DNA of 64,000 nt, from positions 1-64,000 of the forward strand of contig JADGAN010000017.1 of NCBI GenBank assembly GCA_015231955.1. Direction: 5' to 3'. The DNA is from Oligoflexia bacterium. Lineage in GTDB: Bacteria > Bdellovibrionota > Bacteriovoracia > Bacteriovoracales > Bacteriovoracaceae. The notes under the pieces were generated by a model. The model made no database searches, was not told where the DNA came from, and saw only the letters and a list, made by a program, of their open reading frames with translations. The position numbers and the translations under genes are program-made. This document shows positions 1-8,091 of this stretch, one piece after another (position 1 is the stretch's first letter; every line of letters starts with the position of its first letter).

Positions 1-457
1 TCTTTTTATCGATTAAACAGTGAAGCTTTACCTCTTTCTCTTCCTTCTCTAGTAAAACATCTTTGCCTGAAGATTGTCGCAACACCTTTGCCTTTTTCAG
101 TTCCTCTTTGGCCTCATTACCACTTTTCCCTTGAACTAAATTCAAAAGCGCCATTTTTTCTTCCGGTTGGCGGATCTCCTCTTTGTTAATAAATTGCTTA
201 ACAAGATTAATATTCGAAAGCGTAATCTCTCCTTTTTCAATTTTTTTATCAAGCGCCGGCAGCTCTACCGTCATTCTGGTCGCAACAATTCTCCGATGAG
301 CAGCGCCCTCAGAGTATCCTAATTCATGCACAACATATTCAAAAAGTGAAGGATAGTGCAAATCACGAAATAATTGCAAACGATCAATTTCTCGAAGATT
401 AGCAATGATGAGATGGGTTTTTGTCCTCTCTTCAGCAACCACACTTTGGGCATTCAA
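1..457 (-). CDS. HNH-endonuclease-family protein, N-terminal part, 5' end disturbed, runs off the left edge
   Basis: A minus-strand frame is open from about 484 to the left edge. It encodes a helical stretch with FRDLHYPSLFEYVVHELGYS followed by EGAAHRRI. This is the N-terminal region of the HNH-endonuclease-signature family common in Bdellovibrio-like genomes, where an all-helical domain precedes a C-terminal HNH motif (outside the window here). There is no ATG. A stop lies at 485-487, and only a TTG (455-457) or GTG (440-442) could start it. The 5' end overlaps in another frame with an IS66 transposase remnant, so the native start was probably lost by recombination. The family match is from recall of its sequence pattern; whether the gene is still functional is unknown. 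Confidence 0.55.
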   Translation of the reverse strand, partial: MNAQSVVAEERTKTHLIIANLREIDRLQLFRDLHYPSLFEYVVHELGYSEGAAHRRIVATRMTVELPALDKKIEKGEITLSNINLVKQFINKEEIRQPEEKMALLNLVQGKSGNEAKEELKKAKVLRQSSGKDVLLEKEEKEVKLHCLIDKK

Positions 458-749
458 TAATCCTAGCGGTAACGACAGTAGTGATTATTTCATAAAGAAT
501 ATCAATTTTCTTTCTTGTCTCATCCTTCAGTGTCTTTTCCTGAGATAAATCCAATCCACATTTTAAACATTCTATAGGTGTTGTTGTTATCTCATTGGTT
601 ACATTGCGAGTATTTTGGATTTGATCACCAAGTTTAGTTCTATCTCCTGAATTCTTGTTTCGATTGCCATTAGAACCATTATTCCGTGAGGGTGGCAAAC
701 CACTATTGCTGGAATTTTTTCTTGTAACCTTTTCTAGGAAAACCGCCAC
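432..749 (-). pseudogene. IS66-type transposase, N-terminal remnant
   Basis: The translated segment contains KNSSNSGLPPS, the hallmark start of IS66 transposases, a linker, then CLKCG and ECPKCG zinc-finger pairs separated by a TRKKIDI-type segment. These correspond to the IS66 N-terminal and zf-IS66 domains. The frame stops at 432 straight after the second CxxC, so the whole DDE catalytic domain is missing. The frame stays open upstream to about 815 without an ATG, so the 5' end is also unclear. No IS66 terminal inverted repeats or tnpA/tnpB companions are visible. It is a dead fragment marking an old insertion or recombination joint with the adjoining HNH gene. Confidence 0.7.
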
Positions 750-834
750 TAGATGCTCTCTACTTAGACTCAGACCTTGGGGCCGGAGTAAAGAGAGTCC
801 TTGGGAAGCAGAGGATGATTGGTGATTCTATCAA

Positions 835-1269
835 TTATGTCTCTTCAGTGTCAACAAGTTGCATTTGAGGATTCCACACGATCTCCCATATGTGTTGATC
901 ATAGTCTTGGAAATACCCTGCGTATCCTCCCCAAAACGTGTCTTGAGCATTTTTGATGATCGTTGCTCCTGCTTTTTTTGCTTGTTCCATGACCGAGTCT
1001 ACTTCTTCTTTAGAAGCTACATTGTGTCCAATAGTAATTCCAGTTGGACAAGGTGCTGTTTGTACAATATTTGTATCATGAGCAATGCTTTTTCTCGGCC
1101 AAATAGCAAGCTTTAGACCTTTATGCAAATCAAAGAAAGCAACTGCTCCATGTTCAAATTCTCTACCAATTATTCCTTTAGTGGGAAGTCCAAGACCATC
1201 ACGATAGAACGTCACTGACCTTTCTAGATCGTCAACCCCTAAAGTAATAACAGTTATATATGGCTTCAT
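835..1269 (-). CDS. VOC (glyoxalase/dioxygenase fold) family protein
   Basis: A protein of about 144 residues with the vicinal oxygen chelate pattern: a first beta-alpha unit with LGVDDLERSVTFYRDGLGLP near the N terminus, then a second module ending in YFQDYDQHIWEIVWNP. An acidic metal ligand is plausible in WEIVWNP, as in glyoxalase-like lactoylglutathione-lyase and antibiotic-resistance proteins. The ATG at 1269 is preferred over a TTG two codons earlier, because AAGGA lies about six bases before it. The substrate cannot be deduced. It stands alone between the IS66 remnant and a lipoprotein gene, and looks intact. Confidence 0.8.
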   Translation of the reverse strand: MKPYITVITLGVDDLERSVTFYRDGLGLPTKGIIGREFEHGAVAFFDLHKGLKLAIWPRKSIAHDTNIVQTAPCPTGITIGHNVASKEEVDSVMEQAKKAGATIIKNAQDTFWGGYAGYFQDYDQHIWEIVWNPQMQLVDTEET

Positions 1270-1307
1270 AAACAATCCTTTTTTTTATTAATTTTAAAAG
1301 AAGTTCC

Positions 1308-2414
1308 CTAGAGCGAATCAATTTTAGAGGACCAAAAAGAGACATTGTCACTGTAGGCGCCATCACGAAAACCGGCACCAGTTCGATTATAAAAAAGTTT
1401 AATGGCCGGCAAAGCAAAAGAGGTACCTCCGTTAACATCTGCTGCTGTAAGCGACATGGCCTTGCAGTGTGATATATCAACTCTAACAACTTTTACTCTT
1501 CCCGCGTATCGACTGGCCAATGTTTTTATATCAGCTTCGGCCGCCTGACTGTTAGAGCAATTCGTCCGCATGTAATCAACTAAAACCGGCATGTTTATAC
1601 TGCTGTCCAAAACTTCTTTTTCAAATGTATTATCGCACACATTGATGATGACTCCGCTATTGGATGGTGTTGGTGTCACCACGAAGATTTGTGGGCCAAA
1701 ATTTTGTACGAAATAGTTAACTTCTTGAGTGGTAGTGTTCTGAGCAAATCCTATTCCCATCGCTTTGATTGTTGTATCAAAAATATTTTCACGGTGGCCA
1801 TCATTTGCTACGTTGTTGTCAATGATCAATTGTTTGATAAAGGCGATTGCCGCCTGCTCTGGGTTGGTAGATGCATTGTACTCAGGAGCATTATGAGCGC
1901 TCAAATTTTCACTACAAGGATAATGGTAACTGCTTTCGCTACAACGAGAAAAGGGATCTGTTCCATTGAGGTAGTGAGTGATTACTCCTTGTTGTGCCAA
2001 GAGGTTAGCATAACTCATAGAAACTTCATTGATACGAGCATCCAAGATCAGAGCGGGAACGGCGGTTTTGGTATTAAGTTGCTCGTATGCTCCATTATCG
2101 GTGTGACTACTGTATTCGCTTGATAGACGTGTTCGAGCATAGTCTTGAGGACGAGTCCTGGCGAAATTAGTTTCTTGGAGCACATAATTTTGAAAGCGAA
2201 TAATATTGTCATAACTATTGGGATTAGAATTAGGACTAGGACTAGGAGTCGGAGTAGGGTAACTGGGAGTATTGGGAGTGCTGGCCGGCAAAGAGGTGGA
2301 AGGTGTTATAGAAGCTGCTGGCGGGTTCAGTGTTGACTTGGTGGGGATGCAGCCGTGTCCTAATAAAAGAGAGGAGAGTAGAAAAAATATGCTCACAATT
2401 GATTTTTTTTTCAT
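1308..2414 (-). CDS. Lipoprotein with CAP/SCP domain fused to a degenerate thioredoxin-like domain
   Basis: A lipoprotein signal peptide ends with lipobox LLGHGC (Cys22). A Ser/Thr/Pro-rich linker (about 23-68) leads to a CAP domain at about 70-235, with NFARTRP, the HYLNG/SENLSA region and DGHRENI as in bacterial CAP (PF00188) proteins. Residues about 258-368 resemble thioredoxin: a CDNTFEKEVLDSS start, PVLVDYMRTNC, and a cis-proline-like LPAIKLFYN near 325. The redox CxxC is replaced by CSNS (Cys276), so two-cysteine chemistry is not expected. The protein probably sits on the inner or outer membrane facing the periplasm or outside. The function of the fusion is unknown; a scaffolding or glutathionylation-type role is only a guess. 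Confidence 0.75.
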   Translation of the reverse strand: MKKKSIVSIFFLLSSLLLGHGCIPTKSTLNPPAASITPSTSLPASTPNTPSYPTPTPSPSPNSNPNSYDNIIRFQNYVLQETNFARTRPQDYARTRLSSEYSSHTDNGAYEQLNTKTAVPALILDARINEVSMSYANLLAQQGVITHYLNGTDPFSRCSESSYHYPCSENLSAHNAPEYNASTNPEQAAIAFIKQLIIDNNVANDGHRENIFDTTIKAMGIGFAQNTTTQEVNYFVQNFGPQIFVVTPTPSNSGVIINVCDNTFEKEVLDSSINMPVLVDYMRTNCSNSQAAEADIKTLASRYAGRVKVVRVDISHCKAMSLTAADVNGGTSFALPAIKLFYNRTGAGFRDGAYSDNVSFWSSKIDSL

Positions 2415-2596
2415 AAAGTAAATTTTTTAATTCATACTCAAGCAAATTAGTATTTTAATTGTGATAATAAATCAAATCAGTTATTGAAGACGAAAATAGT
2501 GGATTATTTTTTTATCGGTAGTAAAAGCGAGGGGTTATCTCCTGTAAATAATTTTTATCAAAAACAAACTGCCTATAATTATTCTCGAATCTAAAT

Positions 2597-3001
2597 CTAA
2601 ATTTTTTGATAGGGGCAACGTCCATTAAAAGGGGAAACATGCGGAAAATTGCGACACGTCTTTGGTCGCGTCTCATAATGTTTACAACGACAATCTTCTC
2701 CTAAAAAGAGACACGCTCCACTTGCACGCCTCTTCAAGGTAAATTTTTCATCTGCACGATTATAACGTTCAACTATTCCCTGTGCCTTTAATCTTTTGAT
2801 GGTCGAGGAGAGAAAGTCAGCGTCGGTCTCCTCTAAAGAGATAATCTCCATTTTATAAAGTTCCTCCAGGGTTACCTCAAGAGGAAGATAACAGCAAAGG
2901 CCCATGCAACTATTGCACTTCTCCTTTTTAAAGGGGTACCAGAGTTCAATTTTTTTTAAGTAGTGGTGATAGTTCATCGAACCACTATAACATAAGAACA
3001 T
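2597..3001 (-). CDS. YkgJ-type CxxCxxCC cysteine-cluster protein
   Basis: A small protein of 126-134 residues with cysteines CNSCMGLCC near residue 30, later CLFLGEDCRC, and CRNFP...C near the C terminus. This spacing is that of the CxxCxxCC (YkgJ, PF03692) family, thought to bind Zn or an Fe-S cluster; the function is unknown. The ORF can start at 3001 (ATG) or at 2977 (ATG, MNYHHYL). Neither has a strong Shine-Dalgarno, and the later one gives the more family-like N terminus. It is divergent from the glycosyltransferase-like gene starting at 3070. Confidence 0.75.
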   Translation of the reverse strand: MFLCYSGSMNYHHYLKKIELWYPFKKEKCNSCMGLCCYLPLEVTLEELYKMEIISLEETDADFLSSTIKRLKAQGIVERYNRADEKFTLKRRASGACLFLGEDCRCKHYETRPKTCRNFPHVSPFNGRCPYQKI

Positions 3002-3005
3002 TTCA

Positions 3006-3035
3006 TTGAAGAACGATTCTTTGCGATGGTAAAAT
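3006..3035 (+). promoter_or_regulatory. Probable sigma70 promoter for the 3070-8075 gene group
   Basis: TTGAAG at 3006-3011 and TAAAAT at 3030-3035 are separated by 18 bases. They stand 35 bases before the ATG at 3070, which has an AGAGGAAG ribosome-binding site. It is a good but not perfect match to the housekeeping consensus, and positionally sensible for the three-gene set downstream. Confidence 0.45.
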
Positions 3036-3069
3036 CAAATATATTTCGCAGATAGCAGAGGAAGATAGT

Positions 3070-5022
3070 ATGGCAAAAGTAAAAAACGTAAAAAACGTAA
3101 AAAACGTAAAAAACCTGCCCCCCAAAAAAGTACCCCCCAGCTTTGAACAAAACCTCGATACCTCCCTAGAACAGTATAAAACCATCATCAAAATTGCGCT
3201 TTTCTTCTGCTTGGCCTTTCACTTCTCCTTCTCTATCAACCTTGGTTATGGTGTCGATAGTGGGATGTTAGGGCAAGTTGCGGAACGCATTCTTGCCGGG
3301 GAATGGCCGCACCTCGATTTTGACGACTCTTACTCTGGCCTTAGTAGTTTTTATCACGCGCTGGTGTTTAAATTTTTAGATCATGACCTGATCTCGTTAC
3401 GCTACTCCCTCTATGCTTTCTCTCTCATCGCACTCTACGTTTTCATTAATATCTGTTTTCAAAGCAAAGATCTTTTGCTGGCCATTGTGGTCTCGCTTGT
3501 TGGTTACTTCTTCACCTTTCCGACTTGTTTTGAGTCCATGCCCAACTGGCATGTCTTAATTTTTACGATCTTTAACATGGGGCTATTGCTGCAGTTTCAT
3601 ACCACTAGGAAAAAATATTGGGTGCTTTTGGCCGGCATGTGTCCAGGCATTGCTTGCCTCTTTAAAATCCCCGGGGCCTATGTTTTTATCGGTGCCCTGC
3701 CCTGGCTCTTCTTTTTTCCATACGCTAAGGTCAAGGACATCCCTCCTCAGAGCACGACAAATAAACAGCAAGAAAAAAAACTCTTAATGAACTCCTCTAT
3801 ACTCATTCCCTCCATTATCCTTGGATACCTCTTGGTTATTCTGCTTATCTTTAAAGTTTATAATATCAAGCACGCCTACTTTTACTTCCTGCCTCTTGCT
3901 GCCATTGCTATTTGGCAAATTGCTTTGGTAGTGAAAAAAAATATCTACTGGCGAGAAGGTCTTTTGCTTGTTTTTATCCATACCCTAGGACTACTCATTC
4001 CCATTGTGCTCTTTATGGGGGCCTACTTCCTTAAGGCGGGCATGCATGGTCTAGAAGCTCTTTATGATGGAGTGATCGGTATCGCCTACAAACGTTTTGA
4101 CAATGCTTACCAAGATCTTTACGGTGATGAAATTATCTATGGTCTTATCCCACCGTTACTGCTGCTAACTCCTTTTCTTATAAAAAATACCCGCTATGCC
4201 CTCTTTACTTTTATCACAGCAGCGGCCGCTCTTGCGGCCTTTTTCCTTATTGATACTGAAATCATGACCAATATTATGATTAAGCATGGCGCTCTTGGCG
4301 CCGTCTACTATGCAATTCCTATCTATGCTTTATTCACTATGGCCTTAGCGCTTACTAAAAAGATTAGGCCCCAATATGAGAGTGAACTCTTTCTCTTCAC
4401 TTCCCTGTTGGCCACACACTCTATGATTCAATATCCTCACTCGGTGGGAGGATTAAATTACGTCTTTGTTAATCCAGTTGCCTGTGTGGCACTTCTCTAC
4501 CTTTTAAATAATCTTCTCTCCTCACTCTCCCTTCCAGCAGCGCAACTATTCGTCCATCGAGTTACCACCAGCGCTACACTCTTTTGCCTGGTGATCCTTG
4601 GCAGTTGTAGTAATTTCTGGACTCCTTGGATGGAGATTACCAATTTTTCTGAGGGCACTGTCAAGTTTAGCGATAAGGCAAGCCTCATGGTTTCGCCAGG
4701 GCGTGCACAACTGTTGGCAGCGATGAAACAAGTGGTAACAGAACACTCTCAAAGTGATTTCATCTGGTCTGGGCCTGATACTCCCGATAACTATTTTCTT
4801 TTCAATAAAAAAAATGCCACCAGGCAAATTGGTGGTGATAGCAATTCTCCACTATCCGAATACGACAAAGTTCTCTCGCTCATCGATAAAGGAACTATTA
4901 AACTTGCAATCCTTCGTACCGATCCACCCTTCTCACCAGTTCCCGATGCTTTCTTCAATGCCGTTTTACAGCGACTTCCCAATCGTACCGTTATTGCAAG
5001 AAATATCATCGTTTGGAAATAA
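3070..5022 (+). CDS. Polytopic membrane protein, probable GT-C type glycosyltransferase
   Basis: 650 residues. A basic N-terminal tail with the tripeptide KNV/KN repeated four times is followed by about 11-13 hydrophobic segments and a soluble C-terminal part (about 545-650). An acidic pair early in the first periplasmic loop (GYGVDSGMLG, then FDDSYSG) resembles the catalytic acidic motif region of GT-C glycosyltransferases that use polyprenyl-linked sugars (PMT/ArnT-like). The family is inferred from topology and this motif only. The next gene is a TMTC-like GT-C protein 16 bases downstream, suggesting a joint role in glycosylating an exported or surface molecule. The start is fixed by AGAGGAAG before the ATG. 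Confidence 0.6.
   Translation: MAKVKNVKNVKNVKNLPPKKVPPSFEQNLDTSLEQYKTIIKIALFFCLAFHFSFSINLGYGVDSGMLGQVAERILAGEWPHLDFDDSYSGLSSFYHALVFKFLDHDLISLRYSLYAFSLIALYVFINICFQSKDLLLAIVVSLVGYFFTFPTCFESMPNWHVLIFTIFNMGLLLQFHTTRKKYWVLLAGMCPGIACLFKIPGAYVFIGALPWLFFFPYAKVKDIPPQSTTNKQQEKKLLMNSSILIPSIILGYLLVILLIFKVYNIKHAYFYFLPLAAIAIWQIALVVKKNIYWREGLLLVFIHTLGLLIPIVLFMGAYFLKAGMHGLEALYDGVIGIAYKRFDNAYQDLYGDEIIYGLIPPLLLLTPFLIKNTRYALFTFITAAAALAAFFLIDTEIMTNIMIKHGALGAVYYAIPIYALFTMALALTKKIRPQYESELFLFTSLLATHSMIQYPHSVGGLNYVFVNPVACVALLYLLNNLLSSLSLPAAQLFVHRVTTSATLFCLVILGSCSNFWTPWMEITNFSEGTVKFSDKASLMVSPGRAQLLAAMKQVVTEHSQSDFIWSGPDTPDNYFLFNKKNATRQIGGDSNSPLSEYDKVLSLIDKGTIKLAILRTDPPFSPVPDAFFNAVLQRLPNRTVIARNIIVWK
3079..3114 (+). repeat. 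9-base tandem repeat GTAAAAAAC, four perfect copies
   Basis: Four exact copies of GTAAAAAAC lie in frame at codons 4-15 of the membrane protein gene, encoding a repeated Lys-Asn-Val/Lys-Asn cytoplasmic tail. Gain or loss of a unit by slippage would change tail length without a frameshift. Confidence 0.9.
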
Positions 5023-5038
5023 TTTGGAGATTTAACTT

Positions 5039-6784
5039 ATGGGACACAAATCAAAGCAAAAAAAGAAAAACAGAGAGGTGCGAGAGCAGGAGAATACGCT
5101 TTCTACCTCAACTACAACTTTTGCACACAAAAGTAAGAGCAAAGGCAATGTCCTAGACCTAGGGGCAGGCAATAAATTTTTAAAGAGTGATTTTACAACC
5201 GACAACATCATCATCTTTTTAATTATCTTTTTTGCAACTTTTATTCTCTACTCACAGGCGATCAATCATCCCTTTAACTTTCTTGATGATAACGTTCATA
5301 TTTATGAAAATCCCCACTACGATCCAGTCAACTTTAAAAACCTCCTCTTTTATTGGACCAATCCCTACTTTAGTCTTTATATCCCTTTAACCTACACTCT
5401 TTGGGGTTTCGAGGTACTCTTTACTAAAATGATCTTTAATCCTCCCTATCCCTCAACACTCTTTCACATCAACAACATCATTTTACACTTTTTAAACACT
5501 TCGCTGATTTTTTTAATCCTAAAAAAAATTACTCCCAACATCAAGTTACAAACCGTTGCCTGTTTTCTGGGTGCACTCTTCTTTATGATTCATCCCATGC
5601 AAGTGGAATCGGTAGTGTGGGTAGCAGAGAGGCGTGGACTACAATGTCTTTTCTTTGCCCTCCTGGGAATTTACTACCTTACTCATCACTATAAAGAAAA
5701 TAGTGATCTTTCTTGGAAACGCTGGTTTATCTTTTTTATCTTCGTCACTCTCTCTATGCTCTCTAAGCCTACAGGACTGATCACCCCTATTTTCGCCTTC
5801 ATTATCCTAATGCTCTTTACTCCCATAAACTTAAAAGCGATAGGCAAGCTTGCCCTAAGAATTGTGGCGGTTGAAATCATGGTCTCACCCCTGATGTTTG
5901 CAGTGGTGAATATTCAATTGGAGTTTGCTACCTCTATAGTCAACACTATCTGGGAAAAGATCTATCTCATTGCCTATGCTTTTCACTTTTACTTTGACAA
6001 ATTTTTTATTCCTCAAGACCTTTCCATGATTTATAACAAACATCCTTCACTAATTATGGATGAGATGGTCTTTCCAACTTTGACGATTATTTTTTTACTA
6101 GTAATCATCACCTTGCTTGCGCTTACTGTCCGCTACTATAAAAAACACAATCGCCCCTTTCTTAACAGTACTCTGTATGGAAATCCCATCGCTTTCGTGC
6201 TTTTAGGGATTATGATGTTTATTGCTGGTTTACTTCCTACTTCTGGCATCACCCAAACCTCCTACCAGCAGATCTCCATGGTCGCTGACCGCTACATCTA
6301 TTTTGCCATGTTTGGTGCTGCCATCACCATAACTTCACTTCTCTACATCGCCTCTTTGAGGTGGCGCCAAATTTTTCTAGGGGCCGCTAGTGTATGGATT
6401 TTAGTGCTTGCTTTTTTAAACTTTAACTACGCCTCCATTTGGAAAAATAATTACGTTTACGCTAGCTACATCTACGAACGCAACCCCGATGCTACGCCCG
6501 CTATTGCCTATCTCTTTTCTGTAAACTCCAACGAGCGCAATACGGAGAAGGCACACTACTACCTGCGCCAACTAAGCCGCTTGACCGATCGCATGTGGGA
6601 TCCTAAGAACCGTTTAAATATTGTAAAAGCACTTATCTACAACAAAGAGTATTCAGAGGCCGAAAGAATTGTCGATGTGATCTTAAAAAAGAATCCCGTC
6701 AATGAATTGGCCATTGAACTAAAAGCACAGATCAAACGTGAAACCGCTACCTTTAGCAATTCTCCACAGACAAGTTCACTTTAG
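5039..6784 (+). CDS. TMTC-like membrane protein with C-terminal TPR (probable GT-C glycosyltransferase)
   Basis: 581 residues. A basic cytoplasmic N terminus (1-60) leads to about ten membrane helices, then a soluble tail from about 480 with TPR-like helices (NPDATPAIAYLFSVNSNERN... then EYSEAERIVDVILKKNPVNE). The first loop has FNFLDDNVHIYENPHY, and a later one HPMQVESVVWVAERRGL. Both are signatures of the bacterial relatives of TMTC O-mannosyltransferases, with the DD pair as candidate catalytic acids. It follows the previous membrane protein by 16 bases and precedes an Omp85-like gene by 34. Substrate unknown. Confidence 0.7.
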   Translation: MGHKSKQKKKNREVREQENTLSTSTTTFAHKSKSKGNVLDLGAGNKFLKSDFTTDNIIIFLIIFFATFILYSQAINHPFNFLDDNVHIYENPHYDPVNFKNLLFYWTNPYFSLYIPLTYTLWGFEVLFTKMIFNPPYPSTLFHINNIILHFLNTSLIFLILKKITPNIKLQTVACFLGALFFMIHPMQVESVVWVAERRGLQCLFFALLGIYYLTHHYKENSDLSWKRWFIFFIFVTLSMLSKPTGLITPIFAFIILMLFTPINLKAIGKLALRIVAVEIMVSPLMFAVVNIQLEFATSIVNTIWEKIYLIAYAFHFYFDKFFIPQDLSMIYNKHPSLIMDEMVFPTLTIIFLLVIITLLALTVRYYKKHNRPFLNSTLYGNPIAFVLLGIMMFIAGLLPTSGITQTSYQQISMVADRYIYFAMFGAAITITSLLYIASLRWRQIFLGAASVWILVLAFLNFNYASIWKNNYVYASYIYERNPDATPAIAYLFSVNSNERNTEKAHYYLRQLSRLTDRMWDPKNRLNIVKALIYNKEYSEAERIVDVILKKNPVNELAIELKAQIKRETATFSNSPQTSSL

Positions 6785-6818
6785 CTTAAGCCTGCAAAGA
6801 ACAAGGAAATACGCTTTC

Positions 6819-8075
6819 ATGAAAACCATCCCTTTTCTCCTTCTCTTTCTCCTTCTCTTTCTCCTTATTCTACTTACTTCTCTAACTGCATACGCTAATA
6901 AAAACTACCTCATTAAAGGTAACAGCAAAACACAAACTCGTTACATTAATAAATTGCTCTCTAATTGTGAATCTTTACAACAAGAAGATCAGGCGACCTC
7001 TTTGGGTCTTGATGAACTCAAACAGTGCCTTTTAAATTCAAAACTTTTTTCCTCCGTCACCATTAGCGAAAGCAAAGAAACAAATCAACTCATCATCCAG
7101 GTTAAGGAGAGGTGGTCCCTTATTCCTTTGCCTCTCTATAAACGAGATAGCGATGGTAAAAATAGTTACGGTTTTTATCTTGTTGATTCCAATTTTCTCG
7201 GTCTTGGTAACACTTTGGTGCTCGGAGGAGCATATTCCAACGCAAACTCTAATTACATGCTTTACTATAATAATCGTGCTCTCTTCCTTACGCAGTGGGG
7301 ATTAAGCATCTATAGCGGAAGAGATAAAAAAAATCTCTACTTAAAGGATCGTGCACTAACAACTATCGATGCCTTTAAGTACATCGAAAGCAGTTACTTC
7401 TTAACGCTCTCTTATAACTTTTCCGATCGGCTCTCACTTTCTGGGCGCACAGGTTATAGTCAAAATCGCTTTGAAAAAATCGAACCCTTCACTCCCCCTA
7501 CGGCCTTTAATAGCGTTTGCATCGGCACTTCGCTCACTTGGAAAAATGAGCACTACAAATTTTATTTTAACAAAGGACTCTTTTCTCGTTTCGAAGTGAT
7601 GCAAGAAATTTATCGTACAGATAACATTCACAAGCAAAACCTGCTCTCCCTAAACTTAAGATATGGATTAGAGAGTTACAAAAGTCAGGCCTTGCAACTA
7701 ACCCTCACCAGTAACTACCTCACAAGTGGTGGCAAGGCCGATGCCCTTAAATATCCTTCTGACAAATCACACCCCGGTCTGCGAGGCATTCCTGAAGGCG
7801 CCTACTTTTCCCATTTTGTTACAGACGCCTCTCTTGATTATCAAATCCCCATTGCCTTTTTTAGTGCCGGCACCTGGACGCTTGCCCCCTTTGCTGATCT
7901 TGCCTTCATTAATAACGACATTTACCAACGTCAAGAACTCTGGAATCGCTCTTACGGTATCGGCAGCTACTTTTATCTAACAGGAATCATGCTTCCCGGA
8001 ATGGGATTTATCTTTGGAAAAAATCACACCTTCAATAACAGCTTCTTTGAATTCACCATAGGCCTATCCATCTAG
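6819..8075 (+). CDS. Omp85-superfamily outer-membrane protein with a single POTRA domain
   Basis: 418 residues from the ATG at 6819 (AAGGAAAT upstream; an earlier in-frame start at 6738 would overlap the previous gene). A signal peptide very rich in Leu/Phe ends near AYA. Residues about 27-105 show a POTRA pattern: I-x-GN, LLNSKLFSSVTIS, then LIIQVKERWSLIPLP. The rest is alternating-hydrophobicity beta-strands of a barrel, with HPGLRGIPEGAYF matching the conserved R-G of the Omp85 L6 loop. It has only one POTRA and is much shorter than BamA, so it is closer to accessory translocation or assembly factors. Its place after two GT-C proteins suggests a role in exporting or inserting a glycosylated product. 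Confidence 0.7.
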   Translation: MKTIPFLLLFLLLFLLILLTSLTAYANKNYLIKGNSKTQTRYINKLLSNCESLQQEDQATSLGLDELKQCLLNSKLFSSVTISESKETNQLIIQVKERWSLIPLPLYKRDSDGKNSYGFYLVDSNFLGLGNTLVLGGAYSNANSNYMLYYNNRALFLTQWGLSIYSGRDKKNLYLKDRALTTIDAFKYIESSYFLTLSYNFSDRLSLSGRTGYSQNRFEKIEPFTPPTAFNSVCIGTSLTWKNEHYKFYFNKGLFSRFEVMQEIYRTDNIHKQNLLSLNLRYGLESYKSQALQLTLTSNYLTSGGKADALKYPSDKSHPGLRGIPEGAYFSHFVTDASLDYQIPIAFFSAGTWTLAPFADLAFINNDIYQRQELWNRSYGIGSYFYLTGIMLPGMGFIFGKNHTFNNSFFEFTIGLSI

Positions 8076-8091
8076 TGTATCGATGCTCGGC

